This document shows positions 8,464-19,679 of a stretch of DNA of 31,124 nucleotides, piece by piece. The position numbers and the translations under genes were made by a program. Source of the stretch: Lactifluus volemus (Eukaryota > Basidiomycota > Agaricomycetes > Russulales > Russulaceae). Location of the stretch: positions 1 through 31,124 of the forward strand of contig WTXI01000391.1 in NCBI GenBank assembly GCA_022376515.1, read 5' to 3'. Numbering within the stretch: position 1 is the first letter of the stretch; each line of letters opens with the position of its first letter. Under the pieces are notes generated by a model. It was not told the origin of the DNA and did no database searches. It saw only the letters and a list, made by a program, of their open reading frames with translations.

Positions 8464-11400
8464 TTATAAAAAAGGTGTGATATATATACTGTTAGTTCTT
8501 TTGAATGAATCATTGGCATCTTGAGCCATCCAACCCCACATTGCTGCTTTGCGAGCAGCATATGCTGCTGGTCCAGTAGCTTGATTGTCATTTGCCATTG
8601 TTCTTCGTCGCTCCCAATCCTCCTGCTTATGGATAAAAAAACGCACTGTCCACTGCATCTCATATCCAACAAGAATGACCTCTTCTTTCCAGCGCTGCTT
8701 CTGTGCACGTGCACGTAGCCAATGGACTTGTTGAACTAATAGGATGTGTTTAGCTATAACATTCACAAGATTTAAGAAAAACACACACATTCCTGCAAGG
8801 CTTGTGTGCTTCCTTGGTCTATGTTTGACTCAACTTGCCATATCCAAGAGAGCTGAAGTGTTGAAGAGCCAGGTTTGTTGGGGTCTAATAGTGCAGTACT
8901 TGATTTGACATCCTTTTTTGATAAGACCCTAAACTTGGATAAGATCTTCTTATTTGCACCAAGCCGGGTCATTGCCAACTGGCACCTGCTATATACCTGG
9001 CAATAAAAGGAAATCCGGTCATTCAGCTGGACAACTGCTGATCTTGCACGACTGCTAACTGTTTTGCGTGGAGCAACACGCAAAACATGAGAGTATTGAA
9101 ATGATTTGTCTGCAATTGTTTCTCACAAAGAGTTGAGAAGCCGGGCAGCCTGCTGCTCTCTAAGTATCAATTCAATTGCCCGATGCAAAGGGTTAGGAGA
9201 TTGAGATGTAGATGGCATAGACAATGGCATAGAGTGAACTGAAAATGTTTGTCCTATAGGAGAGGATGCCGAGTCTGCCGTTGCCGTTGCCAAGATTGCC
9301 GTTGCCGAGATTGCCATTGCCGAGATTGCCGTTGCCGAGATTGCCGTTGCCGAGATTGCCGTTGCCGAGATTGCCGTTGCCGAGATTGCCGTTGCCGAGC
9401 CCGCCATTGCCGAGCCCGCCATTGCCATGCTTGCCATTGCCGTGCCTGCAGTTGCCAAGTCTGCCGTTGCCGAGCCCGCTATTGCCGTGCTTGCCGTTGC
9501 TGTGCCTGCCGTTGCCGAGTCTGCCATTTCCCAATGTGTTGTTGCCAAATGTGCCACTGCTGACTGTGCAGCTGATTGTGTGCTGGTTAACTCTGTGGCT
9601 ATTAGCCATGTGAGCAACAACTACATTGAGAGTGTTGGTAGAGATTGAGCTCACATATCATCAGGTCCTCTTCGTCAAGGTCATCAAATGAAAAGGGTTC
9701 CGTATCTTCAATGATCTGGTTGAATTCTCCAGAGATGCCTGGAACACGCTGCCGAAGTGTCTGAAGCACCAAGAATTGAGCATTGAGAGATTCAGACAAT
9801 TGTCGAAGGTGTTTGTCATCCTTCTCCGAGTGACCTCTACTAGAGCATCATCGTAAGTGATCCTGAAGTTCAATTCTTTCAAATGCTATTAGTTTATAAC
9901 ATAGTGAGAATATAATATAATAATTACTGTTTTTCTTCGACATTCAGTGCCATTTGGACCCACTCCTCCACTAAAGTGTAATCTCTTCCCTCTGTAGGAA
10001 GCATTGATTCATCATTTTGTTTGGGTTTTTGCACACGAAGAATATCCATTGCTGCTGGATCGGTAAGGCGGCGAGACTCGGCAAGTTCAATCTCTATCTC
10101 CCACTGTGCTCGGTTGGCTACACTAATAGTGGATGATAAGTTCTCAAAGTATTGCCCTGTTGTGTGTGCCATAGCTGATGCTTGAGAATATCTGGTGCAC
10201 AAGGTGGAAGCTTCAAAATACGTATACAGTAAGCTGATGACACTAACACTATCAAAGCAATTTTTACTAACCTATGTTAAGCATTTTTTTGTGATTTGAG
10301 TCTGTGGCATGGTCATCAATAGTCTCTGCACGATTTGCTAGTGTTGCTGTGCGAACAGTGGGTGTAATGGCATTTAGAGATGACCACAGTGTCTCCAAGA
10401 TTTCACCTGCTGTAACTGCTGCACCTGGAATAAATGATGTTGCAAAGCGAAAGAAGCACTCCTCCTTGTGGCCATGCACATGAAATAGACCAATAGCACG
10501 ATCCAGGGATAATTTCTCTGGCAACAGATGGCCAATGCGGTCCTGAAGATGAACAAAATACTGACAGGCAATATCATAAATGAGCATTGCACCCTGTGTG
10601 GGGTCCACATTTGTTCGTTTTAGAGCTTGTAAGAGTACCCAATCCACATTTTTTTGTTGCTCTCCTCGAAAGAGATTTGCAATGCCATTTGGAGCAAAGA
10701 AGCCATGGTGAGCACAAGCAACAGCCACAACACCAGTAACATCACAGGCTTTAGACCCTAGCATTGCCAGCTCAATAGCACGAAACTGATTTGAACATGG
10801 GGCTTTCTGTATAAGAATAAATCAGCTAAACCTATATGCTTTTACTCAAGTGATTTATACAGAAAAGCCATTCATCACTGAAATTAGCAAAAATAAGATA
10901 CTCACAGTTCGGCGTTCTACTGCACTTGCTAAGAAGCGCTCATAATCCTCTGTCTTTGACATCATTCCACCACCTTCTGAAAGCCAGACTTCAGATTTAT
11001 TCTTCTGCCTGATGTGGTCTGCCTTGAAGTTGCCATCAGCTACAAATAGCCGTTTATACACCCATCTAAATAAGAGTAAGTTCACTAGAAGTTCTATAAA
11101 TACTCTAAAACGCACGCATTAGGATCTTCCTTCCAATTTGATGGCAAATTGATGCCAGACTGTGGACAAGCTGGACAGAAGTTGGCAAGTTCCCCTGGTG
11201 TGGGCTGATTGAAATCAACTGCCTCATGCCCATATCCTGCCCACTTTATCTTTTTCAGCCATCTCCATGCACGAGATAGCCTTAGCAGTTCCTGATATAA
11301 ATTTGGTGTGCGTGATGGTGCCATGGGATAGGTGAGACGGCGAAGCTTTTGGAAGTATTGATAGGCAGATGCTTTGCATTCCAAATTTGAGATGCGAAAG

Positions 11401-12984
11401 TCATCTAATACTGCTACAGTGAAAAGTGTCTGATAGCGAGAGAAGGTTGTAGGCACCAGTCAGCAATACATGAGATCAGCATGGATAGCCTCGGCACCAC
11501 GGCATGAGCAAGTGACAAGGGCAATATGGTGAACTCCATTAACATGCACCACACGCACGTAATGGTTGTTTAATGCATCTTGTCTTGGTGCATGAATATC
11601 GAAGATAGAAAAACTGGAAGGAGGGTTGAACATAGCATGATTGGCATCAGATATTGTGATATTGTCAAGATAGCCACTGATTGCCACAAGATCAGAATCG
11701 GCAATGGGCACTTCTTCATCATTACTGTCTTGATCATCATCTTCCAATTCTGCGACTGTAGGTGTCAGTGCCGTTACTGATGTCAATGCTGGTGCCGATG
11801 CTGATGTCTGTGCCGGTGCCGGTGCCGGTGCCCATGCTATTGCCGGTGCCGTTGCCGGTGCCGATGCCGATGCCATTGCCATTGCCGGTGCCGTTGCCAT
11901 TGCCATTACCGGTGCCGTTGCCATTGCCATTGCCGGTGCCATTGCCGGTGCCATTGCCGGTGCCATTGCCGGTGCCATTGCCAATGCCATTGCCATTGCC
12001 ATTGCCATTGCCGGTGCCGTTGCCGTTGCCATTGCCGGTGCCATTGCCGGTGCCGGTGCCGGTGCTGGTGCCGGTGCCGGTGCCGTTGCCATTGCCGGTG
12101 CCGGTGCCATTGCCGGTGCCGGTGCCATTGCCGGTGCCGGTGCCATTGCCATTGCCGGTGCCATTGCCGGTACCGGTGCCGATGATGGTGCCGGTGTAGC
12201 AGTATCTTCTGCTTGTAATTTTGCCTGCTCTTCATTATCCCTGACCTGTTGTATCTTCTCCAAGACTTCTTTTTGAAATGTCAGCTGCTCACAGACCATT
12301 ACTCCCAAGTGGTGTTGAACTAGAACGTATACGCCAACTTCCCAGAGGTGTGCTGGGCGGAAGAATGACCCTGTCCAGTATTCGATACGGTGGAGTGGGT
12401 TGTCAAGATGGGAGTGACGCATGCAAAAGCGACAGAGAAGGGGGCTTGTAGTGCAGTCCTTGCATCTCCATCTTGCATGCCTATGCTCCAGACATTGCAT
12501 ACATCTTTGATAGTTTGGTAATGCCTCTCGAGAAAGCAGAGCAGCTAGTAAACTACTAGCATGATGGGTGAATTCTTGCAAATACACATCCTGCTTCAAT
12601 GTGATTGATATTATTAAGAACAGTTTAAAATTTTCTATAATAGACTTTACACACCATATTCTTCTGGGTTTCATTTGCTTGTTGTTCATCATCAGGTGTG
12701 TCAATATCCATTTGAGCCAAGATTTGAGCATCCTCAAAAGCTTCCACCCGTGGATTAGATGAGGATGCTCTAGGGAAATCTGTAGTTTTCCCCTTGGTTT
12801 TCCCGAGTTTGACATTGGGTCTTAGAGGTACTTGAATCCTTTTCATAACTGGTTCACCAGGTGTGTTGGTCTTCACCTCTTTGAAACCGACAATATCAAT
12901 TGCTTCATCATCATCTTCCACTATCCGGTTCTTATACTTCCCTCGTTTTCGCTTTCTTGATTCTGTGGCCATAGGAACTTGCAT
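8464..12984 (-). CDS. CxC2-KDZ transposase, eight exons, two in-frame TGA codons
   Basis: Probable transposase of the element. Exons: 12984-12655, 12590-11116, 11065-10906, 10806-10272, 10210-9928, 9836-9655, 9598-8789, 8735-8464; together 1,349 codons including the final stop. Introns are 50-99 bp and in phase (e.g. donor GTGTGT with CTAAAC branch at 8788-8736). Layout by residue: N-terminal basic NLS-like [11 protein letters not shown]; CxC2 zinc domain ~135-210 (Cys 140, 143, 153, 156, 163, 166); in-frame Ala/Pro/Met repeat ~241-387; KDZ core ~490-800 with [18 protein letters not shown] start, CDVTG (D677), LIYDIACQ (D733) and GEILETLWS (E790/E793); C-terminal helical part with LSWIW and [16 protein letters not shown] codons fall at residue 487 (11462-11460) and 1147 (9125-9123), both where homologs continue. 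Family members usually have DGE where this has AGE. Family call is firm; whether this copy is functional is doubtful. Confidence 0.88.
9262..9545. repeat. 15-bp minisatellite inside transposase exon 7
   Basis: Plus-strand unit CCGAGATTGCCGTTG is repeated nearly perfectly in the middle and degenerate at both sides (CCGAGCCCGCCATTG, etc.). The 15-bp length keeps frame; on the minus strand it encodes ISATA-type pentapeptides between the KDZ core and the C-terminal helical part of the transposase. The Gly-Asn frame on the same strand is a shadow. Confidence 0.85.
11760..12200. repeat. Hexamer-based minisatellite inside transposase exon 2
   Basis: Alternating GCCGGT, GCCATT, GCCGTT and GCCGAT hexamers, in higher-order 12- and 18-bp blocks. 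In the transposase frame it encodes ~147 residues of Ala alternating with Pro, Met or Thr, between the CxC2 domain and an acidic linker ([15 protein letters not shown]). The 6-bp unit preserves frame. Confidence 0.88.
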
Positions 12985-13630
12985 AGAAATGAGGTTGATG
13001 TGAGAGTACTAGGAATAGAGTATTTGAAGATTCCAAGTCACAGGTATGCCCTTGGCCCCTTCACATTGCACAGCAAGATTAGAAAATAAATTCTAGATAC
13101 ATAGCATTACTATATGGGTGCTGTAATGCTATCTGTCAACGTGTAACTGAAACACTTATGTTATTGCAGATTATACCTAATGTAGAAGCGTTGGGTTTAG
13201 CTAAATATGGTATAGTATAGGGGAGATAAGGCTGATAAGCGATGCTCGTTTCAGTGACAGTTCAATGTAAATTATGTAATGCACGGGTTTAGCTAAATAT
13301 GGCAAAGTTCGAGGGGCTTGGAGATAAGCGATGCTCGCTTCAGTCAATGTGTAATCACTACAAATGTCATCTGGCACACTGTACCTGAGATCATCTGGCG
13401 ATTGATCGTAGAAATGTGTTAATTAATCAATGATCAACTTATTTCCTGTCACTAACGACGCTAATGAACTCGCTTATCTACAATAATTAGCCCAATGGCA
13501 TAATCAAGGTCAAGCTAGGCACTATCATGTCTCATGGCTACAATCTGTTTAGGTAATTATCTCAGACACATTTGCGTTTCAACACTGTATGTTGAGTCAA
13601 CACCAGTTTTCTTACCCCATCATCATCACA
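12985..13630. promoter_or_regulatory. Divergent promoter of transposase and 595-aa gene, with ~70-bp direct repeat
   Basis: This is the shared upstream region of 12984 (minus) and 13631 (plus). Two direct copies, about 13188-13260 and 13281-13350, share GGGTTTAGCTAAATATGG and GATAAGCGATGCTCG. Each ends in a dyad: AAGCGA-TGC-TCGCTT is perfect at 13326-13340 and has one mismatch at 13237-13251, 89 bp apart. A symmetric, duplicated dyad in a shared promoter suggests a regulator-binding site controlling both genes; the binding protein is unknown. Confidence 0.5.
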
Positions 13631-15879
13631 ATGGCATCCCCCATCACCATCACAGTGGCATCCCCCATCCCCCCCACAATAGGATCAAAAGTGAAGAAAC
13701 CAAGGCGAGATTGCCTTTACACAGAAGAAGAACGACGTGTCATTGAGCCCTTCAAACATGAATATCGATCTCAGGCACAACCTGAACAACGTGGCCATAT
13801 CTTTAGATCAAAAATACTACCTGCAATCTTTAACTACTGGGAAAAGGATGAACCTGCATCTATAGTAAGCGGTGATGAAGTAGAATTTTGTGTGAAGGTG
13901 TGCACATAAAATAATAACTGAATAAGGATTCTTTCTTACCATGAATCTTCATGATGTGGCTGTTTAGAATCTTGGTAGATGGGTTGCTAATAACTGGCGC
14001 CCATTTGCCACTATAAAGGCATCAAAGAGCCTGGTGCATGTTTCAAGACTGGATGTAGTTTGGCAGACATGTAGGGATGAAGTGCTATCTGAAGTCCAGA
14101 AAATCCTTGATGAGGGTGGCCTTCCACGATCACAAGCATTTCAGTGTCGAACCTCAGCAGCAAAGCGAGTGTTTGACCACATGGATGAGGAAAGAAAGCA
14201 GGAAATTCTCCAGAAGGTACAGGAATACAAGACTAAAGGAAATGACCCTGAGATTCAACACCAGTGAGTGTTCTACTAGATATGCTGCCAATGCAGATTT
14301 GCCAACGGCAGTTTGCCATTCCAGCAAGTTGCCGGAGCAGCAGTTGCCATTCCAGCACGTTGCCGGAGCGGCAGTTGCCATTCCGGCACGTTGCCGGAAC
14401 GGTAGTTTGCCAAATGGCAACTTGCCAAAATGGCCGTTTGCCAAACAGCAATTTATGTCAACATTTGTCAACATATTCACTAATCCTGCTTTTATTTTCA
14501 AAAAGGCTAGCAGAAAAGCAAGCATATGAAAGAGTCAAACAATGGTCAAAGAAATCCTGGAAGGAAATGGGTGTCTCTACAATGATGTTCTATGGCTACA
14601 TGACACCTGATGACAAGTTCGCTGTTGATGTGTAAGTGATGCTGGTGTTAAGAATGACTTCACCTCACTAAATATGTTAGATATGAGAATATAGCTCGAC
14701 AGATGGGTGTTGATTATGTGCCATTCTTCGTGGCATATAAACATGAACTCCAGTCTATTCAGCGTCATTTTGGAGAATATATCAAGCACCTTCACCGTAT
14801 CAAAAATTCGGGGCTTACAGGTGCTATACCAAATGAGGAGGGGGCCATGGACTCAGAGCCATCTATCAAAACTACACCGCAGGGCTTTCCAATTCTTCCA
14901 GATGTGAACCTGGCCAACTTGAAGAAAAATGATTTAGAGAGACTCATGCGAAATTACCTTGGCTTCCACTATAGTATGTCCTTGTTCTAGATTGATGCTA
15001 GGGTGTTCTAATTCTGTAGAGCTTGCATCTGGACGCACCAGCCATGTACCATATGGCAGTCTAGCAAAAGATACACTCAAATTTGTGGATGCCGAATATA
15101 TGCCAAATGCATTTATCATCTGTGATCCCCGAAATCTCAAGAAAGCACAGCTACAAAGCTTTCTTAAGCACTTACAAAGCCGACAGATGACACAAAGTGC
15201 TGATCAAGTGTTTCGCTTCAGCCACTTTGAGAGACGCACTCAACTACACACTCAACTACACAAGGCCTTGTATGGTGACGAAAAAGAGATACCAGCTGTT
15301 ATGTCTAGCAATGCAAGACCAGTAGTGGAGAAGGCCAGGCACAATACAAGAGACCATGACAAAGACCTTGAGAATGTTCAGTCAACAGCAGCATCTCACA
15401 CAACAGGCTGCAATCTAACTGATATAGCAAGTCCTGAAAGCAACAACATTGCTCAAGAGAGTATGGTAATCATTGACCACGGCCAAATGTCCACATTAAT
15501 ATCACATGGTTATCTGACAAGTATTCCCCTCAATGGCCCAAATGAAGGACCACCACAGTACCAAGTCCCAGTGAAGGCATTAGATATATTGTCTGTGCCG
15601 ACACCAGAGTTACCAGATACTGTCCTCGACATGCCTGGAAGCCCTAACACACTTGCTGTGGACCCTGTCCTTCTCAATATCAGTCATCAAAGTGACAGTA
15701 AGTAAAGCATATGCATATATGATGATATAGGTAGATACTGATGATTTTTAGATGACTATAGAGGGCCACAAACGAAGAGTAAACAACAAGTGAGAACTGC
15801 TGATCGGCTCGCCCATGAAGAAGCCCAAAGTATTATGGACAAGTCTGATGCACCTCGACGTTCCAACCGCCAGAAGTAA
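13631..15879 (+). CDS. Unknown 595-aa nuclear-type protein of the KDZ element, six exons
   Basis: Exons: 13631-13897, 13968-14263, 14506-14631, 14681-14973, 15020-15697, 15752-15879. They total 1,788 nt and close in frame (595 aa), so the gene looks intact. Donors are canonical (GTGAGT, GTAAGT, GTATGT). The N-terminal part has a basic segment (KVKKPRRDCLYTEEERRV), then ILPAIFNYWEKDEP and RWVANNWRPFATIK, resembling uncharacterised Agaricomycete proteins I associate with KDZ loci. The middle is helical (LAEKQAYERVKQWSKKSWKE). Residues ~330-400 include DAEYMPNAFIICDPRNLKKA, and the C-terminus is disordered, ending basic (APRRSNRQK). No enzyme motif recognised. It is divergent from the transposase and shares its promoter, suggesting co-expression. 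Intron 2 (242 bp) is enlarged by a repeat array. Confidence 0.82.
14287..14450. repeat. TTGCC-type minisatellite inside intron 2 of the 595-aa gene
   Basis: Units such as TTGCCATTCCAGCACG and TTGCCGGAGCGGCAG alternate over ~160 bp, between the donor at 14264 and the acceptor at 14505. The splice signals, including ACTAATCC near the acceptor, are outside the array. It makes this intron about four times longer than its neighbours. Confidence 0.8.
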
Positions 15880-17023
15880 TACCATCCAAACACAGTCAGA
15901 GGCTCTTAGGATAGTTTTAAACATGTGTTGATATTCCACTATATGTTGCAATAACGATGTATATTGACAGAGTTGTGCACATGCAAGTATGCGTGCAAAT
16001 CCACACACAAGCTGTTTCATTTATATATATATATATATTGGGGAAACATGCCTTGTAGCACAGAACTAGGGATCGGGCCCCATATAGATGAAGAGAATAG
16101 TTAGGTATCTTTCGGCACTGCCGGCACCACATCCGGGTCGTTCGGCAGTGCCGGCACCACATCCAAGTTGTTCGGCAGTGCCAACACCACGTCCGAGTCG
16201 CTCGGCACTGCCGACACCACATCTAAGTCTTTCGGCAGTGCCGGCACAACACCTGAGTCGTTCGGCAGTGCCATCTTCACATCATTCGGCAGTACCGACA
16301 CCATATCCGAGTCACTCGGCAGTGCCGACACCACAACTGAGTCATTTGGCACCTGCCGACACCAGATCGTTCGGGCGTACCGGAACCACCGAGTCATTCG
16401 GCAGTGCCGACACCACATCCGAGACGATCGGCACTACCGACAAAGTCTTTCGGCAGTGCCATCCGCCTGTCCTCGGCTTGGTCGTCGGCAGTGCCGACAC
16501 AGCACCCGAGTCGTTCGGCAGTGCCATCTTCACATCTTTCGGCAGTACCGACACCACGTCCGAGTCGCTCGGCAGTGCCAACACCACATCCGAGTTGTTC
16601 GTCGCTGCCGACAAAGTCTTTCGGCACCAGATCTTTCGGGAGTGCCGGAACCACCGAGTCGTTCGGCAGTACATCTTTCGGAACTGCCAACACCACATCC
16701 AAGTTGTTCGGCACTGCCGACACCATGGCCTTTGTGGCCTCATTTCTGTGGCTTATAGCGCACGCAGACTCGCAGAGACTGAGGTGAGCTTTATTACTTA
16801 GTAACATTGATCCATTTGTATTTATGCATTCTAGAGGATAATCTCGCTTCGCAGGTGAATAAACACTCAGCTTTGTGTCTTGTAGCGCACACAGATGCTG
16901 AGATGACAACCTCGCTTTGCAGAAATCACCCATGGGCACACAATTTTGCTACTATCAGTCTATCACACAAACTATTTCACATGTCCGAGCCCGTAATGGA
17001 GAAACAGGTGGAAGGAACACCTA
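15880..17023. other. Convergent intergenic region with 30-bp minisatellite
   Basis: It lies between the 3' ends of the 595-aa gene and the Zn2Cys6 gene. It contains a TA tract near 16023-16040 and the 30-bp array at 16105-16735. Two related AT/GC segments (GCGCACGCAGACTCGCAGAG near 16759 and GCGCACACAGATGCTGAGAT near 16887) form a short degenerate direct repeat. No gene supported. Confidence 0.5.
16105..16735 (+). repeat. 30-bp minisatellite, inverted relative to the array at 18566-19190
   Basis: Unit TTCGGCAGTGCCGACACCAC followed by ATCCGAGTCG, with variants and interruptions (ACCAGATCGTTCGGGCGTACCGG-type and TCTTCACATC blocks). The same unit in reverse complement forms the coding repeat of the Zn2Cys6 gene. 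Here it is outside any supported exon and more degenerate, with broken frames. The two arrays form an inverted pair ~1.8 kb apart. Confidence 0.85.
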
Positions 17024-19679
17024 TCATTTACGCTTTTTTGGACCTGCAGTTTCAGCACGGCTCTGGGCCTTCCACTTTTGACCCTTCCCTGTCTCCTGGC
17101 TACCTGTACTTGCAGATGTCCCAGCACCATCAGATGAAGACACTCCATGACCTCGTGACTGTCCTCGTGTTATCATCCTACCAGGAGATGGTGCCACAGG
17201 TGCCAACAATGTAGTGGGGGCCTTGCCAACTTCCTGTGGTCTCTGTGGCGTAGGGGGCGTCACAACCCAACGAGGGTTTATAGTTGGAGAGGCAGCTTCT
17301 ACTTGGTGCTCCGATGCTGGTGGATGTGATGGCCTTGCTGGTCCAGTCATTGTCAGTGGTGCACTTGCCAATGTTGCCTCTGCCTGTTGATCACCCTCCC
17401 CTTGAGGTGCTGGCGATGGTGACAATGTCTCCAGTACTGTGGAAGGGGTTAAAGGTGATAGCGGCCATGTGAGTGGAGACAATGGTACTGGAGCAGTGGC
17501 ATGGGAAGTCGCAGGTGGATGTGAAGATGCAGCTTGTGGCCTCCTGGAGACTTTCCCAGAGATGTCTTTGATGGTGTCAATCTGCAAGCCTAGAGCCACA
17601 CCAAAACCATTCATCTTGTCGCTCAGATGATTTACGGCTGTTTCTAAACATTCTAAACGTTGTGCCGCACTGTTTTGGTCAGCAGTCAAATATGAGCCCG
17701 CACGTTCAATGACCTTCTCCAGTCTTTCAGTCAGGGTGTTAATAGTCTCCTCCATCATGAGGGACAGTCGTCGCTGCTCGGCCTCGAGTTTTTCCATTCT
17801 GACCACGGTTTCCTCATCAAGTCGTTGACTGATATCATCCAGTCTGAGAGAAAGATTGGTGATTACTTGAAATCTCACTAAGTATTTTGAGACAGAAGGA
17901 TCCAGTATTTGCAACTCACCGGGGTCTTCCCATTGCTCTTCCCGCTCTTCAATTTGTTGTGAAGCTGATGGGGCCTTACATCTCCTTTCTTCCCATACCA
18001 CTCCCGATCCCGATGCCTGTGCCGAACCGCGTGCTGATGGCGGTGGAAGAGACCCTGTCTCACTCTCCACATTGTCTTCGTATTCATCATTGGCTCCACT
18101 CCAGGAGACATGCTTCCCTTTCCCCTTTGACGGTTCTCCGAAGTCATGTGCCATTGTTCTGTGTTGGCGAGGAGTTGTGGAGTGGGGCATCCTGTTCTGT
18201 GGATGTGAAGCCCTTCTAGGCCTTGGGACGGCAACACTGCATTTGATCTTCTTTTCTGTGCACCTAACGCAAGAAGTCCGATTGACCTGCTTCTTGCACA
18301 TCGCCCTTGCGCTGTCACAGTTTTCACAAGGTGGATCAAAGCAGTCTCCTGCTCGCTGTGGTCTGCGACGTGACGAGTAATTTCTGGGGGGCCGGGAGTA
18401 TCCCCTCGTTCTCCTGTCCTCGTCTGTGGTGTACATGTACTCTGGGTTATCATCCCTTGGCCACATGTCTTCTCCTTCCCATTGATCATTCCTTGCAGTC
18501 CTTAGGTTTGAGACTGCTGGTTCATGGGCGTCACCATACGCAGAGCCATCATCGCAGTACGATGCTCTCGGCAGTTCCGAACGACTCCGATGTGGTGTCG
18601 GCACTGTCAAATAACTCCGATGTGGTGTCAGCACTGCCGAGCGACTTGGACGTGGTGTCGGCACTGCCGAATGACTCGGTGGTTCTGGCATGCCCGAAAG
18701 ATCTGGTGTCGGCAGTGCCGAATGACTCAGTGGTGGTGTCGGCACTGCCGAGCGACTCAGATGTGGTGTCGGCACTGCCGAGCGACTCGGATGTGGTGTC
18801 GGCACTGCCGAGCGACTCGGATGTGGTGTCGGCACTGCCGAGCGACTCGGATGTGGTGTCGGCACTCCCGAATGACTTGGTGGTTCCGGCACTCCCAAAA
18901 GATCTGGTGTTGGCACTGCCGAGCGACTCGGACGTGGTGTCGGCAGTGCCGAGCGACTCGGATGTGGTGTCGGCAGTGCCGAGCGACTCGGATGTGGTGT
19001 CGGCAGTGCCAAGCGACTCGGATGTGGTGTCGGCAGTGCCGAGCGACTCGGATGTGGTGTCGGCAGTGCCGAGCGACTCGGACGTGGTGTCGGCAGTGCC
19101 GAGCGACTCGGACGTGGTGTCGGCACTGCCGAACGACTTGGATGTGGTGCCGGCACTGCCAAATCGCTCGGATGTGGTATCGGCACTGCTGGTAAAGCAG
19201 GTGCACCTTGAACCGCTTCAGTGGTTTGACCGGTTTCTGGAGCCCTTGTTGATGCTGGTTGTCCTTATGCCAGTCAGTGAGTTTATTCGATATGAGTGAT
19301 GAGAAATTGACATTACCAATTTGGGTGTTCTTATCGGGGTTCTGATCCAACTTTAAGAATGCCCTGCGTTGATCCTCTACAAAGTTGGGCTCGTTCCGAT
19401 GCTTTGTCCATTCATAGACAAACGTGCAAAGATGTGGGTAGCTTGCGAACGCTTGTGCGATCTGTGGATCATCACTACTAGCTTTCTCAAACAGACGTTT
19501 CTAAGATCATGATACTAAGGGTTAAAATGGAACTTTGAAAATAGCAAATGAACACATACTACTTCTGTCTTCCTCATTGACATCACATCTAGGATGGTGC
19601 CATCACTAACTGCCTCCTGGATAATCTGGTCATACTCGTGCAGGCTAGCTTTTATCTGGGCAACGGAGGATGTAGCCAT
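17024..19679 (-). CDS. Zn2Cys6 zinc-cluster protein with decapeptide repeat and coiled coil, three exons
   Basis: Exons: 19679-19560, 19500-19317, 19263-17024; total 2,544 nt, 847 aa, no break. Introns of 59 and 53 bp have GTATGT/GTAATG donors and a CTGAC branch. Layout: N-terminal helical domain (~1-100, including YPHLCTFVYEWTKHRN); Pro-rich repeat ~127-335 of the ten-residue unit PHPSRSAVPT; acidic linker; zinc cluster with Cys 414, 417, 424, 433, 436, 443 (C-x2-C-x6-C-x8-C-x2-C-x6-C, the fungal binuclear spacing); coiled coil ~575-660 (SQRLDEETVVRMEKLEAEQR); Pro/Ser-rich tail ending in basic PKKRK, NLS-like. Likely a nuclear DNA-binding protein, perhaps a regulator of the element. The cluster is mid-protein rather than near the N-terminus, so a non-canonical zinc module is possible. 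A possible in-phase 42-bp intron (GTGAGT donor) near 17917 is unresolved. Confidence 0.78.
18566..19190 (-). repeat. 30-bp in-frame minisatellite coding a decapeptide repeat
   Basis: About twenty units of GACTCGGATGTGGTGTCGGC + ACTGCCGAGC (plus-strand reading), several nearly identical between 18740 and 19110, which suggests recent expansion or homogenisation. The 30-bp period gives ten residues in the gene frame. Two interruptions (near 18680 and 18880) carry a GGTGGTTC / AAAGATCTGGTG block that also occurs, inverted, in the array at 16105-16735. Confidence 0.9.

Noticed and set aside
9193..9654. Gly-Asn repeat protein ([12 protein letters not shown]) on the minus strand
   Set aside because: It is a shadow frame of the 15-bp repeat; the Ala/Ile/Ser/Thr frame joins transposase exons in phase on both sides.
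8464..12984. Selenocysteine or reassigned UGA as explanation for the in-frame TGAs
   Set aside because: No sign of Sec context or of TGA use elsewhere; C-to-T change at CGA explains it more simply. Kept only as an alternative.
16088..16801. Plus-strand frames of ~200-240 residues in the 30-bp array
   Set aside because: The units lose frame repeatedly, there is no coding sequence outside the repeat, and no splice link to either neighbour.
18700..19150. Possible CRISPR array from regular 30-bp repeats
   Set aside because: The units are contiguous with no unique spacers, and the genome is eukaryotic.
18307..19299. 330-residue plus-strand frame with repeated SDSDVVSAVP units
   Set aside because: It is antisense to the Zn2Cys6 gene; the minus strand has the introns, zinc cluster, coiled coil and closing frame, while the plus frame exists because a 30-bp repeat is open in several frames.
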